A stretch of 64,000 nucleotides of DNA from Adiantum capillus-veneris. Lineage: Eukaryota > Streptophyta > Polypodiopsida > Polypodiales > Pteridaceae. The DNA is taken from positions 110,614,549 to 110,678,548 of the forward strand of contig CM043953.1 in the NCBI GenBank assembly GCA_014529385.2. Reading direction: 5' to 3'. Positions 1 to 9,900 of this stretch are shown here, piece by piece (within the stretch, counting starts at the first letter, position 1; every line of letters begins with the position of its first letter). The notes beneath the pieces are model-generated. The model was not told where the DNA came from, searched no databases, and saw only the letters and a list, made by a program, of their open reading frames with translations. The position numbers were made by a program, and so were the translations under genes.

Positions 1-422
1 TAATCTATTAAATGTGAGTTTCACTGTTTTTCTCTCTCTCTCTCTACTGTATATAGCCATGGTTTTTTCAAGCTTCAAACCACCTTGAGCTCATTGTATC
101 AATTGACTCACCCAAACCTTCCAGATTATAATATGCATAATAAATAAATAAAAAATATTTAAAATTGCCGCTGTTTGTGAGCACTATTCGGGAACCTTAA
201 TCAAATACATAGATAGATTGCAGATTTTAATGATTTGTTAAAAAACGACCAGACCATACACACGCATATATAATTATGCATAATAAATAAATAGTAAATA
301 ATAAATAAGCACTATTCGGGAACCTTAATTAAGCACATAGACTAACCCGGAAACACAGACCTTGACGCCAAGTTCTGTTTCCTACGCTTCCTACGTTAGT
401 CGATTCTTGTTCAGAACTTCAG
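1..422 (+). promoter_or_regulatory. BUD31: Putative promoter and 5'UTR exon of BUD31
   Basis: This is the sequence upstream of the first BUD31 coding exon. A TATA-like tatataat lies at about 267-274, and CT-rich stretches (30-45) resemble plant Y-patches. A likely 5'UTR exon ends at 422, where AG is followed by the donor gtatgt. No transcript evidence is available, so the start site is a guess. The region contains an imperfect duplication: tgcataataaataaata occurs near 134 and 277, and gcactattcgggaacctt near 181 and 309. Confidence 0.4.
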
Positions 423-430
423 GTATGTTT

Positions 431-476
<46 letters not shown>

Positions 477-752
477 CTCCCTCCCCCCCAAAGCGCGACC
501 TCGCTCCCGTGTTCCTCAGAAAAGAACACCCTATTTCACGCAGAAGCTGAACGGGCAAAGCTCCCTACCACAGCTAAACTCTGAGGAAACTTTCTTTTAA
601 AGGTCGAGTAGCTTTCAGTGTGCTTCACTGGCGTTTTCCAGGTTGCAATTGAAGTTTCTATACGATAGCCAGTGTTCTCATGCCTGTAATGGTGTGGAGA
701 TATGATTTGCATGCTTTTTACAATTTGTGTAAACCAAATTTTGTTCATGCAG
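423..752 (+). other. BUD31: Putative 5'UTR intron of BUD31
   Basis: The segment starts with gtatgt at 423 and ends with ttcatgcag at 752, three bases before the BUD31 start codon at 755. A leader intron is common in plant housekeeping genes. The boundaries are inferred only from splice-site consensus and the position of the ATG. Confidence 0.5.
428..475. repeat. (CT)n microsatellite
   Basis: An almost pure CT dinucleotide run lies just inside the putative leader intron. Pyrimidine-rich leader sequence is typical of plant genes, and the length is probably polymorphic. Confidence 0.85.
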
Positions 753-754
753 GG

Positions 755-848
755 ATGCCTAAGGTGAGGACCAGTCGCGTTAAATACCCCTCTGGATGGG
801 AGCTGATCGAGCCTACTCTCAGAGACCTTGAAAATAAAATGCGAGAAG
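755..848 (+). CDS. BUD31: BUD31/G10 splicing factor, first coding exon
   Basis: The exon encodes the first 31 residues of the G10/BUD31 family, beginning MPKVRTSRVKYPSGWELIEP and ending ENKMRE, plus the first base of an Ala codon. BUD31 is a small nuclear spliceosome protein (about 145 residues in plants) associated with the activated and catalytic complexes. The ATG at 755 is the family start; the upstream Met-rich reading (from 680) is not conserved. The exon ends at G848 before the donor gttggt, in phase 1. The exon at 63606 completes the codon (g|ct) and continues ETETHEGKR, which is the conserved order of this family. Identification rests on motif recognition of both exons. The C-terminal zinc-binding Cys-rich part lies outside the window. 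Confidence 0.93.
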
Positions 849-1218
849 GTTGGTTGTCTCTATGCCAATTTCTTACTATCTCTGTTATGTGCGGAGTTGA
901 GAAAGGCTTCTTATTGCTCGGATTTCTCAACCACAGGAACTTGTCAAGCAAGCAGGCAGACGAGCTAGTGTTCTCCACTCTAGATTGTTCATACATTGGG
1001 AGAAAAGAATGTAACAAAAGATGCTTTTTACAGAAGGCCCAGAGTGAATGCTATCACTTTGGTCCACTGTCAAGAACTAGAATCTCTTCTAGGGATATAT
1101 AATTTATTCGGGATTTTCAACCATACTGGGAAAGTTACATTACGGAGAGAACGATCTGTTTATTGGATTGAAGATGGATATGTTTGCTATCACAAAGTAG
1201 CAACCCCACTGAGACAAA
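849..1218 (+). other. 5' end of the giant intron, no element recognised
   Basis: Apart from the donor site I see no coding signal, LTR terminus or structured repeat here. Reading frames that run through it from the upstream exon are chance extensions. It is probably ancestral intron sequence. Confidence 0.5.
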
Positions 1219-1572
1219 GAATAAGACAGGAGTATGAGAATTCTTCTTAGCAGATATAGCTTTCAGCTTTGCTTGGACCTTCATTGCCAACTTTAGATTA
1301 GGGTTTGTGACACTTTGCCACCTCTCGTAGACTTGTTAGCAGTTGATTCTGTATGTGTTTTGCATTTAAGGGCTCCTTCATGAAGCTAAGAAGTTGAATA
1401 AGACAGGAGTATGAGAATTCTTCTTAGCAGATATAGCTTTCAGCTTTGCTTGGACCTTCATTGCCAACTTTAGATTAGGGTTTGTGACACTTTGCCATCT
1501 CTCGTAGACTTGTTAGCAGTTGATTCTGTATGTGTTTTGCATTTAAGGGCTCCTTCATGAAGCTAAGAAGTT
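1219..1572. repeat. 177-bp tandem duplication
   Basis: Two nearly identical adjacent copies are present, 1219-1395 and 1396-1572. Both begin gaataagacaggagtatgag and contain catttaagggctccttcatg. The only difference I noticed is one base (gccacctc versus gccatctc). The period is 177 bp, and the duplication looks recent. Confidence 0.9.
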
Positions 1573-1829
1573 GATTTGTGCGACTTCCAACTACCGCTTG
1601 AAATCCACAATAGCCAAGTTGGGATCAGGGTTCTTTATAACAATACCCTCTTCTGCGGGTTCTCTTGCGATGAGCACGCGAGCAGCTCTCAGCCGGCCAA
1701 CGGTATCAATGCAGGGGTGTGCAGGCTGTGTGTGAGCTTTTTCTAGTGGCCGTAGAAGCATCCACCGATCGTTAGAATTCGGCCCCCTCCTCAGTCAGCG
1801 AGCAACAGTTCATCACGCTGTGCAATGGA
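1573..1829. other. Unassigned intronic sequence
   Basis: No gene, LTR terminus or repeat recognised. It sits between the tandem duplication and decayed gypsy sequence and may itself be decayed transposon. Confidence 0.4.
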
Positions 1830-2235
1830 TCTGCTTCGCGCCCTCTCTTCCCTCAGAAGAGAGGGCGCCGGTCTTTGGGGCCAATGCGTCTTTGCTCAGA
1901 ACTCCGCCAAGTCGTGTCGACTACTCTCAAGTTGTGTTGCCAAGTGTGTGATCTCTGTGTTCCTGTCCGATCCCTTGCTGGAAGCAATTACATGGGGCCA
2001 GTACATCTAGGTTCGGAACTCCGCCGTGCGGTGTCTACTCTCTTTGAAGAATTGGGGTATAAGAGCTTCAATAGATTCTTCTTCTACGGAGTATCCATCC
2101 CACTTTTTGCAGCACAAGCCATGGATTCTAATAGGGAACGAGATAGCGACATCGAGTCAGAAGAGAGAGATTCGGGAAGAGAATGCGGAATGCGTAGACA
2201 ATGATGATGTTGAGCTGGAGACTCGAAATAGATAG
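1830..2235 (+). mobile_element. Decayed 5' end of a Ty3/gypsy element (LTR 3' part, PBS, gag start)
   Basis: The segment matches the order found in element B at 16060-16390. It has gggcgcc...tttggggccaat, then ggaactccgcc, then a degenerate primer-binding site (ggggtataagagc near 2055). Next comes the leader ttcttctacgg and a start codon near 2122 for a short acidic peptide beginning MDSNRERD. The gag frame ends within about 30 codons. It is an old fragment in the sense orientation of BUD31. Confidence 0.6.
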
Positions 2236-2638
2236 CCTTAGCACATGTAGGCCTCGGCCACCGGTGCAGCAACATAGACGTTGGCTGCTACTGGTCGGTT
2301 GAGGTTCGAGCACATGGAGTTGGTCGCGAATGAATAGCTGCACACAATTGTTGTTTGCAAAGTACAACTCTTGAAGTCCGACTCTCTTGGAGACTCTACG
2401 TCCAGATGCTCTCAAGGAGTGGTTCTTTTAGCACTTATAAACAATACAAGGGGTGCCAAAAGCAGAGCCCCAAAAGCATCATGTCCAAAAGTACTTACTC
2501 CTAAAAGTAACTGCTCTCAAAAGCGAGCGCTAAAACTGTCCAAAGTTGCCAGCGTAGAAAGCGGAAATGTGTATAGCAGTGCCACGTCATTAGTCAATGC
2601 CAAAAGCGAAAAAGTCTGTACATCTTACCATGTCAAGA
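2236..2638 (-). mobile_element. Decayed gypsy LTR fragment
   Basis: It contains gtccagatgctct, then acaaggggtgccaaaagcagagcccc, then repeated ccaaaag and gccacgtcat. This is the order found in the U3 of the minus-strand gypsy LTRs at 22331-22855 and 61283-61804. It is cut at 2638 by the insertion of H1 and may be a remnant of the same element as the pol fragment beyond 12765. Confidence 0.5.
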
Positions 2639-3873
2639 TGTTACGTGACACATCCAACCCTATGTGTCCGTGGACAAGCTACAACACGACAAGAGTTCAG
2701 TGAGTCCAATCAGTTTAGATTTAGAAGTGATATGGCACTTTTGTGAGTCTATTCGTAGACCGTGCATGCCGAGTCACTTAGTGTATATGCATATCCTCTG
2801 GTTGCACACAGTATGATCATAAGCATTCCCATCAGAATCCATCAAAATCAGTCAGGGGAATTTTCCAGTGCATTAGCCTATTTTACCTATTTTTGACAGT
2901 TTTCACTTATTATTTTTAAGCGACTTTTGTTGGAAAGTAGGTAGGGGAATTTTGTGAAGTTTGTATATAAGCAAACTAGAGCTAGCACTATTTGGCAGAA
3001 GAGGCAACATGAGCCAAGCTCAACAGGCAACTTCTCCAACAAGACCCTTGGTGGATTTTCCTCCAAGCAAGAAGCAAGATCCCCCCGCAAGATCCTCTCA
3101 AGCCTAGCGTTTTTGCAGAGCCATTGCCTAGCGTTTTTGCACCAGCACGTCATCGCCAGAAGATCCCAGCAGATAGCGTTTTTGCATTAGCATCCTCGCC
3201 AGCAGAAAACCTCAACCTAGCGTTTTTGGGAACTTCAGCCTCTAGCATTTTTGGTCCCAGATTCAGCCCTTGCAGATTCGGCAATGCAGCGTTTTTTCAT
3301 CATTGAAGTACTTGCAGATTCAGCCCTAAGAAGGTAGCAGATTCAGCCCTGTAAGACCATCAGATTCAGCCTTTAGGAACCTCTGTTTTCAGCCCTAAAC
3401 CTGCAGATTTTCAGCGTCAAAGACCCACAGAAACAACCCCCAAAATCAACGTTTTTGGACTAGTCGCAGATTTCAGCCCATAGCGTTTTTGGACAGCAGT
3501 AGAAAGATTGCAGATTTCAGCCCTAGTGTCGGTCTCGTCATCCCCGTCGTCATCGCGGACATGGCCTAGACTTGCATCAGTCTCATGCATACCGTTTATA
3601 CAAGATTGTGCAATCATAAGTAGACTACTCTCGCCGACGAGAGTGGAGCTTTCGGAGGAGGGTTTTACGTCTCTGGTGTCGTATCTCTCTTCTATCTCTC
3701 TCTCAGTCTCATACACTTGCACGCACAGTGTCCATTCACTTTGTTTGTGATCATAGCATTCTCTCATTAAGAACGGAAGGCTCTACCTTCCATAAGTACA
3801 AAAGGAACCTTGAGCACAATTCGGAGCACTCATCTTGAGCAAAGCGCAAACAGTCATTCCATTGCACCTAACA
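2639..3873 (+). repeat. H1 5' LTR
   Basis: The LTR begins with tgttacgtgaca, a one-base variant of the palindrome TGTCACGTGACA seen in the sister LTRs, and ends ctaaca before the PBS. A TATA box (tatataa, 2964-2970) sits in gtttgtatataagcaaac. Downstream are many copies of TAGCGTTTTTG and CAGATTTCAGCCCTA, described in the findings. The 3' part ends with ccttgagcacaattcggagc, conserved in all H copies. Confidence 0.9.
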
Positions 3874-3874
3874 T

Positions 3875-3886
3875 TGGTATCAGAGC
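3875..3886 (+). other. H1 primer-binding site
   Basis: TGGTATCAGAGC lies one base after the LTR end. This is the usual plant LTR-retrotransposon site complementary to the 3' end of initiator tRNA-Met. Confidence 0.9.
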
Positions 3887-4377
3887 TTTGGCAGTGTTCT
3901 GTATCACTCAAGGAAAGAACCACAAGAACCACATAATTTTTTTTGCTTGTTGCGGTCGCACGAACCCAAGTTCGCTTGGGTGTGTCAATTCCTAATCGTG
4001 TTTTTGAAGAGTGACAGGAATCCCAAGAAAGAAGGGCTTGTCCAACCTCCCCTTGTGCCTCTTTTCACTCATTGAGAGAGGACCGTGCACTTAGCGGCCG
4101 GCCAATCGACGTGAGGTGGGAAAAAGCAACCTTGGTGTGAGCGCAAGGCCGCTAAGGGCTGCGCCCGCGGAAAAGAGCAGAACTCGGGTGAAGAGAAGAT
4201 CCTTCTCGAACACAGATTGCAAGTGAAAAAAAGAACCTCAAGACCCTCAAGAACTCAAGACCCCCAAGAACCCAAGTTCCTCAAGAACTTAAGAACCCAA
4301 GACCCTCAAGAACCCAAGTTCCTCGTGAACTTAAGAACCCAAGACCACAAGAACCCACAAGAACCCACGACTTCAGA

Positions 4378-5304
4378 ATGGTCGTCAGCCGAAGCGGAAT
4401 GGATACTTCGCATACAGGCGATGGGCATGAGAGAGGCGAAGAAGAATTTTCCCTACCAGGAGGTTTTTCCGACCCTCCCCCTTTCCCATCTACGTCAAGG
4501 ATTGCACTAACTCCTATGGAGGCTTTCGACAAAAGGATGATGGACAGGAAGTTAGAACGCGAAGCAAGAGAAGCAGAAAGAAAGGCCTACGAAGAAGAAA
4601 TGGCAACCATAGAGCGTCAGTACGACTTGGAAGAAAAAGAAAGTCGAGCAAGATTTGATAGCGAGAACAAAGCAAGAATGCAAGAGATGTTGCGACTCTT
4701 TTCTCAAGTGCAGGCACAAATGCAAGAGATTCGGGAAAAGGAGACTCTCTCAGTCTCTTCTTCTCCACAGCATGATACACAGGATTTGCATGATGATTTG
4801 AATGATAATGATGAGCATGATGATTTGCATGATCAAGATGTGATTTCTCACAAGCATGATGAGTTGCATGAAGAAGATGTGATTGTTCACAAGAAGGATG
4901 AGTTAGTGAATGTTTTTTCAAGCGAAGCTAACCTCGTAGATTCGATCATTCAAGAAGGATCGATCTTGGCTCTCGAGCCTAGGTCCAAAGAACCCTTACA
5001 GGAAGTATTATGTGTTCGCATGATTGATACGCACGCATTGTACGAGTGTTTCATTCGTGATCGTTTCCTGTATTTTAGTCAGCGTCTTTATGTGATCCCT
5101 TTCCAAAGGCATGACATATTGTACGTTGAGCACGTTTCACTCATGAATGAGCACGGATGTATGCGGATTGTTTATGAAAAGCTGAAAAGTATGCATTCAA
5201 GGAAGTCACATTCCACGTCTCTTCCTTGGCATGACACATTTGTAGAAAGAGCACATGAAAGAGCACGAAGCATAGGCATTTCCGTTGTGAATTGCCATAG
5301 TTGA
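4378..5304 (+). CDS. H1 ORF, coiled-coil protein of unknown function (308 aa)
   Basis: The open frame runs from ATG 4378 to the stop at 5302-5304. Residues 1-45 are a Gly/Pro-rich leader that the H3 copy also carries, in front of a true gag domain. Residues about 48-120 are charged and heptad-like, likely a coiled coil (KLEREAREAERKAYEEEMAT). Residues about 130-175 are a His/Asp-rich repeat region (LHDDLNDND, HDELHEEDV). The C-terminal 110 residues have no motif I recognise. There is no zinc knuckle, protease or polymerase. It looks like a gag leader fused to an unrelated tail, as in gag-only non-autonomous elements, and not a host gene. Expression is unknown. Confidence 0.55.
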   Translation: MVVSRSGMDTSHTGDGHERGEEEFSLPGGFSDPPPFPSTSRIALTPMEAFDKRMMDRKLEREAREAERKAYEEEMATIERQYDLEEKESRARFDSENKARMQEMLRLFSQVQAQMQEIREKETLSVSSSPQHDTQDLHDDLNDNDEHDDLHDQDVISHKHDELHEEDVIVHKKDELVNVFSSEANLVDSIIQEGSILALEPRSKEPLQEVLCVRMIDTHALYECFIRDRFLYFSQRLYVIPFQRHDILYVEHVSLMNEHGCMRIVYEKLKSMHSRKSHSTSLPWHDTFVERAHERARSIGISVVNCHS

Positions 5305-5380
5305 TTGCTTTAGATCATAAGAGAAAGATGCGATCTCATTGTTTGCACATGTTTGATGAACGGTTTGTCACTCCGTCTCT

Positions 5381-5743
5381 ATGTTCATCTACATTGCATA
5401 CACAGTCGTTAGAGAAGACAAGATTTTTTGCACTCACTTTACATGGAATGGGTATGTTCATGTTTTTGTGTTGGAATGGTTTCAAGAATTTTCAGCCATT
5501 GAGATTCTTGAAGAAGAAAGAAGTATGACTCTCGACAAAGTTGAAGCATTGAAGGAGCCACAGAAGACTTTGTGTCGCTTTCGGTGTGGCCCAAAGAAGC
5601 AAGCGTTGCAGACCTTTATGAACTTCAAGTACCGCATGACCCACACATCAGAGTGGGCCGGCGAAGAGTCCCTTCCAGGATTCCGGATGCTATTGGCGAT
5701 TTCCCTTGACGCCATACAGTTCGGTACCAGTACCTCACTTTGA
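5381..5743 (+). pseudogene. H1 3'-proximal conserved coding segment
   Basis: An open frame ends at TGA 5741-5743, immediately before the PPT. Its tail contains GPKKQALQTFMNFKYRMTH. The H2 copy (minus strand, about 45090-45385) has the same segment with GPKKQALQTFMKFKYRMTHA, so the protein sequence persists in two diverged copies. I do not recognise the family. Its place at the end of the internal region is where gypsy elements carry the integrase C-terminus or an extra ORF. The segment overlaps a stop-broken upstream frame. Confidence 0.4.
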
Positions 5744-5754
5744 AAAGGAGGGGA
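5743..5754 (+). other. H1 polypurine tract
   Basis: aaaaggagggga directly precedes the 3' LTR start tgtcacgtgaca at 5755. This is the plus-strand priming site. Confidence 0.85.
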
Positions 5755-5925
5755 TGTCACGTGACACATCCAACCCTATGTGTCCGTGGACAAGCTACAA
5801 CACGACAAGGGTTCAGTCAGTCCAGTCAGTCTAGATTTAGAAGTGATTTGGCACTTTTGTGAGTCTATTCGTAGACCGTGCATGCCCAGTCACTTAGTGT
5901 ACATGCATATCCTCTAGTTGCACAC
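5755..5925 (+). repeat. H1 3' LTR, left part
   Basis: It matches 2639-2808 of the 5' LTR closely, ending at gttgcacac where N inserted. The last five bases, cacac (5921-5925), are the target-site duplication of N. Confidence 0.9.
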
Positions 5926-6579
5926 TGATATGAGCGCGTATAGAGCTAGAAGAGAGCAAGAGGAGGCGCTCACAATGTACAAGAACTTGGAATTGATGAT
6001 AAGCTTAATATTGATTATAAGACTTAATACTTTATTAAGAGAGCTAGATACAAGACTTGGATTACATGACTTGAGTACAAAACAAAGCTTGATTGCAAGG
6101 ACAAGACTTGAACATAAAACAAGAACTAGAAGAGGGATTTCCTCATAGGAGCCTCACAACTGGTGTTGGCAAGACTGAGGGGCTTGTGGCCCAAGACCCC
6201 TATTTATACTAGTGCTTGAGGAGGTTACTTGAGGAGGTTAGGACTTTCTAGGTTCTTCTTGAGGAGGTTAGAATCTTCTAGAACCTTCTTGATCCTTCTA
6301 GTTCTTTTAGAACCTTTTGGATCCTTCTTCAACTTTCTAGAGCTTTCCAGAAACTTCTAGATTCTTTCAGAATCTTCTCCAAGCTTCTAAAAACTTTTTG
6401 ATCCTTCTAGAACCTTCTGGATCCTTCTTCAACTTTCTAGAGCTTTCCAGAAACTTTTAGATTCTTCCGGAATCTTCTCCATGTTTCTAGAAACTTCTAG
6501 AATCTTCTAGCGATGATGTAGGCGATGACATAGGCGATGATGCAGGCAGCGAGCTGCCGACTCTCAAGCATCCATGACA
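5926..6579 (-). repeat. N 3' LTR
   Basis: 654 bp with TG...CA ends (+ strand tgatatgagcgcg to catccatgaca). It matches 11036-11690 closely, with a few small indels. TATAAATA lies on the minus strand at 6201-6208. The heat-shock-element array lies at 6271-6507. Confidence 0.93.
6271..6507 (-). promoter_or_regulatory. Heat-shock-element array in N 3' LTR
   Basis: Alternating GAA and TTC units occur at exact 5-bp spacing. There are four units at 6271-6288, three at 6345-6357, three at 6405-6417 and five at 6485-6507. Three or more perfect units define a strong heat-shock factor binding site. The array is in U3, upstream of TATAAATA (minus strand, 6208-6201). Confidence 0.75.
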
Positions 6580-6593
6580 TTACCCCCTCCTTT
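6580..6593 (-). other. N polypurine tract
   Basis: The minus strand reads aaaggagggggtaa directly before the 3' LTR start TGTCATGGATG. This fixes the element orientation. Confidence 0.85.
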
Positions 6594-6599
6594 AGCGAC

Positions 6600-6927
6600 G
6601 AGTTCCACGAGGAGCTGTGGTGTTCCTTGAGTTGGGCTTCCATGGATGTTGTTGATGGAACTCTTGGACTTTGAGAGATGCATGCCGTAGATTGTGTGCT
6701 GGTTCCCAGGTTCATTCACTAACATCATAGCCTTTCCAATGCACCAAGTACTGTAACCTGCCACGCAAAACTCGAGAATCTAGGACTTTCTCGACCTCAT
6801 ATTCGTCATGTCCTTGAATCTCAACCGGAGGAGGTGGTTGTAGGGCTCTTCCTAGGATCTTAGATATGTGACAAGGTTCTAGGACTGAGACATGAAAGAC
6901 CGGATGGATTTTCATGGATGAGGGCAA
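6600..6927 (-). pseudogene. N integrase C-terminus and chromodomain, broken
   Basis: The frame contains [15 protein letters not shown], the conserved stretch before gypsy chromodomains. The chromodomain core follows ([30 protein letters not shown]). A TGA at 6712-6714 stands where an Arg codon is expected. The same frame then continues TWEPAHNLRHA, the end of the chromodomain, so a single substitution truncates it. The segment is out of frame with the upstream pol, which loses its frame near 6990-7060. Chromodomains guide integration through histone marks. Confidence 0.85.
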
Positions 6928-6991
6928 TCGGAGTCGTTAGGTGACTGGATTGACTTGACGGATAATTTTAAACGGGCCAAGCCTTCGATAA

Positions 6992-9900
6992 TCAAGCTTC
7001 TGACAGGACGAGATGAATGCAGATCATGTCGGAGGAGCCACACTTTATCCCCTTCTTTGTATTTTCTGGATTCTTGACTTGATAGTGTCTGTGGATATCC
7101 TGTTTGGGATGTTGACCATAATTAGCAAAGAATGGAGTGTGACGGGTGGAGGCGTGAAAACTGTTATTATAGGAGAATTCTGCTACCGATAGGAGCTCGA
7201 CCCAATTATCCTGGTGATAATTGATAGTACAGCGGAGATACTGTTCCAAAACTTGATTTACTCTCTCTGTTTGTCCATCACTTTGTGGGTGATTGGCTGA
7301 GGAGAGGTTGATTTGTACTCCGAGTAGCTTGAATAAGCTTTTCCAAAAGCTAGAGATGAATTGTGGGCCTCGATCAGAAACTATTTCATCCGGTAATCCG
7401 TGATAACGATAGATATGCTGTAGAAAGAGTTTGGCCGTATCTTCGTTGGTGATGGTTTTAGTGGTTGGAATGAAGTGTGCCATTTTTGTAAACTGATCTA
7501 TGACTACTAAAATGGAGTCAAATCCTTGTGACAAGTGTAGCTCTACAATGAAATCCATGGAGATGGATGACCATGGTTTGGTTGGAATGGGCAAGGGATG
7601 GAGTAACCCATGAGAACGATGACAAGGGGCCTTTGATCTATTGCAAGTGTCACAAGTGCCTACATACTCCTTGACAAGCTTCCACATTTGAGGCCACCAA
7701 AAGTCACGGGAGAGAAGCTCAATTGTCTTATTAACCCCAAAATGCCGTTGCTGAAGGAAGATCATGCCGTTGTTGAAGTACCTCCAAGCGTGTTGGTCCT
7801 GGCGGAATATAGAGAAGACCCTATAGTAAATTAGTCCATCAATTTCTTGAAAGTCCTCATTAACCTCTTGTCCTTGTAGTTGTAGTCTAATATTCTGAGC
7901 AAGTGGGTCTTTGGCAATTTGCGTCTTCACCTTAGAAAGAAAAGTAGAATCTTCAGGAGCTTGGCTCATGGTGGCGTTTAGCTTAAGCTGCTCAGGTTTC
8001 AAAATCACTGACTCTTGTTGATCAAATGCTGTGTCTCCTTCTCTACGTGCAAGGTAGGATCTTCTTGATAAGACATCTGGCTTAGCTTGTTGACGGCCAG
8101 GTCTATAAGAGATAAGAAAATCAAACCTTGATAGGATACCACTCCACCTGGCTTGGCGACGATTCGAGACGCGGGATGTCATGAAGAATTCCAAATTCTT
8201 GTGATCTGTATAGACAGTGATCTTATGAGGAGCTCCTTCAAGTAGGTGACGCAAAGTGTCGAAGGAGTCGATGATTGCTAAGAGCTCTTTGTCATGGATT
8301 TCATAATTGATTTCTGCAGCTGAGAACTTGCTGGAATGAAAAGCCACTGGATGTACTCGACCATCCTCTCCTATTTGGGATAGAATAGCGCCAAGGGCAA
8401 AATCTGAAGCGTTTGTTTCTAGGATGAAAGGCTTTGTAGGATTTGCGTGAATTAGAATGGGTGCGGTCGTGAAAGCTTGCTTGAGAGTCTGAAATGCTTT
8501 CGTGGCCTCTGAGTCCCAGACATACTTATTATGGGCTGTCAACCTTGTGAGTGCCGTAACCACCTTGGAGTATCCCTGTATAAAGATACGATAAAAATTT
8601 GCAAATCCGAGGAAACATTGAACATCTCTTACCGAGGTGGGTTTCTCCCAATCAAGGATGGTTTGAACCTTCTTTGAATCCATGGAGATTCCCTTTTCAG
8701 AAATTACATAACCAAGAAATTCCACCTTAGATTGATGAAAAGAGCACTTCTCCAACTTTGCATATAACCTTGATGCACGAAGCTTTTCAAGCACTAATCG
8801 TACATGGTGCTCATGCTCTTCTTGATCCTTGGAAAATATCAAGATATCATCCAAATATATTACCACAAAATAATCCAAATACTCTCGAAAGATATCGTTC
8901 ATTAAATGTTGAAAAACAGCTTGGGCATTTGTGAGACCAAATGGCATGACGGTATATTCAAAGTGGCCATACCTTGTCCGAAAGGCTGTCTTCCATTCAT
9001 CATCTTCTTTGATTTTGACTAGGTTGTAAGTACCACGAAGATCTATTTTTGTAAATATTCTTGCTTTGCCAAGGCGCTCAAGAAGCTTTGGGATCAAGGG
9101 AAGGGGATAGCTATTCTTGACGGTGATCTTGTTTAGGCCCCTACAATCCACGCACATTCGGAGAGTTCCGTCCTTCTTTTTTACAAAGAGTATTGGAGCT
9201 TCTTCTGGGGACTTTGAATGCCGTATGAACCCCTTAGCAAGATTCTCATCAATATTTTTTTGTAATTCTACCAATTCATCTTGAGATAGCTTGTATATTG
9301 GGCCAAAAGGGGGTTGGGCTCCCCCCTGAAGCTCTATAGCACAATCATAGTGTCGATGCTTCGGTAAGAGGTCTGCATTCTTCTTCTCAAAAACATCATT
9401 GTAATCTTGATATTGACGTGGCAATGCCTCCATGATTTTTGTTGTCGACGTGTCGGTTGGTGTTGCAAATATAAGGAAAGTTGGATACTTTTTGGTTGCA
9501 CGCATGAAGACCTTGGCTCCAAGATATATAGACCTATTATGCCTTTCTTTCTTCTTTTGGACTTTTCGTGGTTCAATTCTCCAAGCCCTCCAATCGATGT
9601 CAGAATTATGTAATTCAAGCCACGGTAGCCCAATAACAATTGGACTGCTTGGGCTTTGTATAATATTGAACTCTATTCTTGAAACATGCTCTTGCAATGT
9701 TACTTCTATGGGGCGAGTTTCATACCTGACATCCCCTGAAGCGAGGGGACGACCATCAATGACTTCTACAGTTGTTGGATTAGACTTCTCCACAAGTGGT
9801 ATGTCTTGTTCTTTTGCAAATTCTTTGTCCATGAAGCACGCCGTTGTGTCTGAATCTAGTAATGCTTCACAATCCATGTGCCTACCCGGCATATCGATCT

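Noticed and set aside
362..550. Short frame rich in Leu-Ser over the CT repeat
   Set aside because: It is produced by the (CT)n microsatellite and crosses the putative splice donor at 423.
680..1102. A 140-codon frame through the first BUD31 exon
   Set aside because: It starts in the leader intron and continues past the donor at 849. Only 755-848 matches BUD31.
3090..3495. Regularly recurring short repeats as a CRISPR-like array
   Set aside because: Spacing and unit sequence are irregular, and they lie in a eukaryotic LTR.
4378..5304. The 308-codon frame as a host coiled-coil gene
   Set aside because: It lies between the PBS and PPT of H1, and its leader is shared with H3 gag.
6241..6510. 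The cttctaga-rich stretch as plain low-complexity sequence
   Set aside because: The 5-bp phasing of GAA and TTC is too regular, and it is preserved in both LTRs next to a TATA box. I treat it as a heat-shock-element array.
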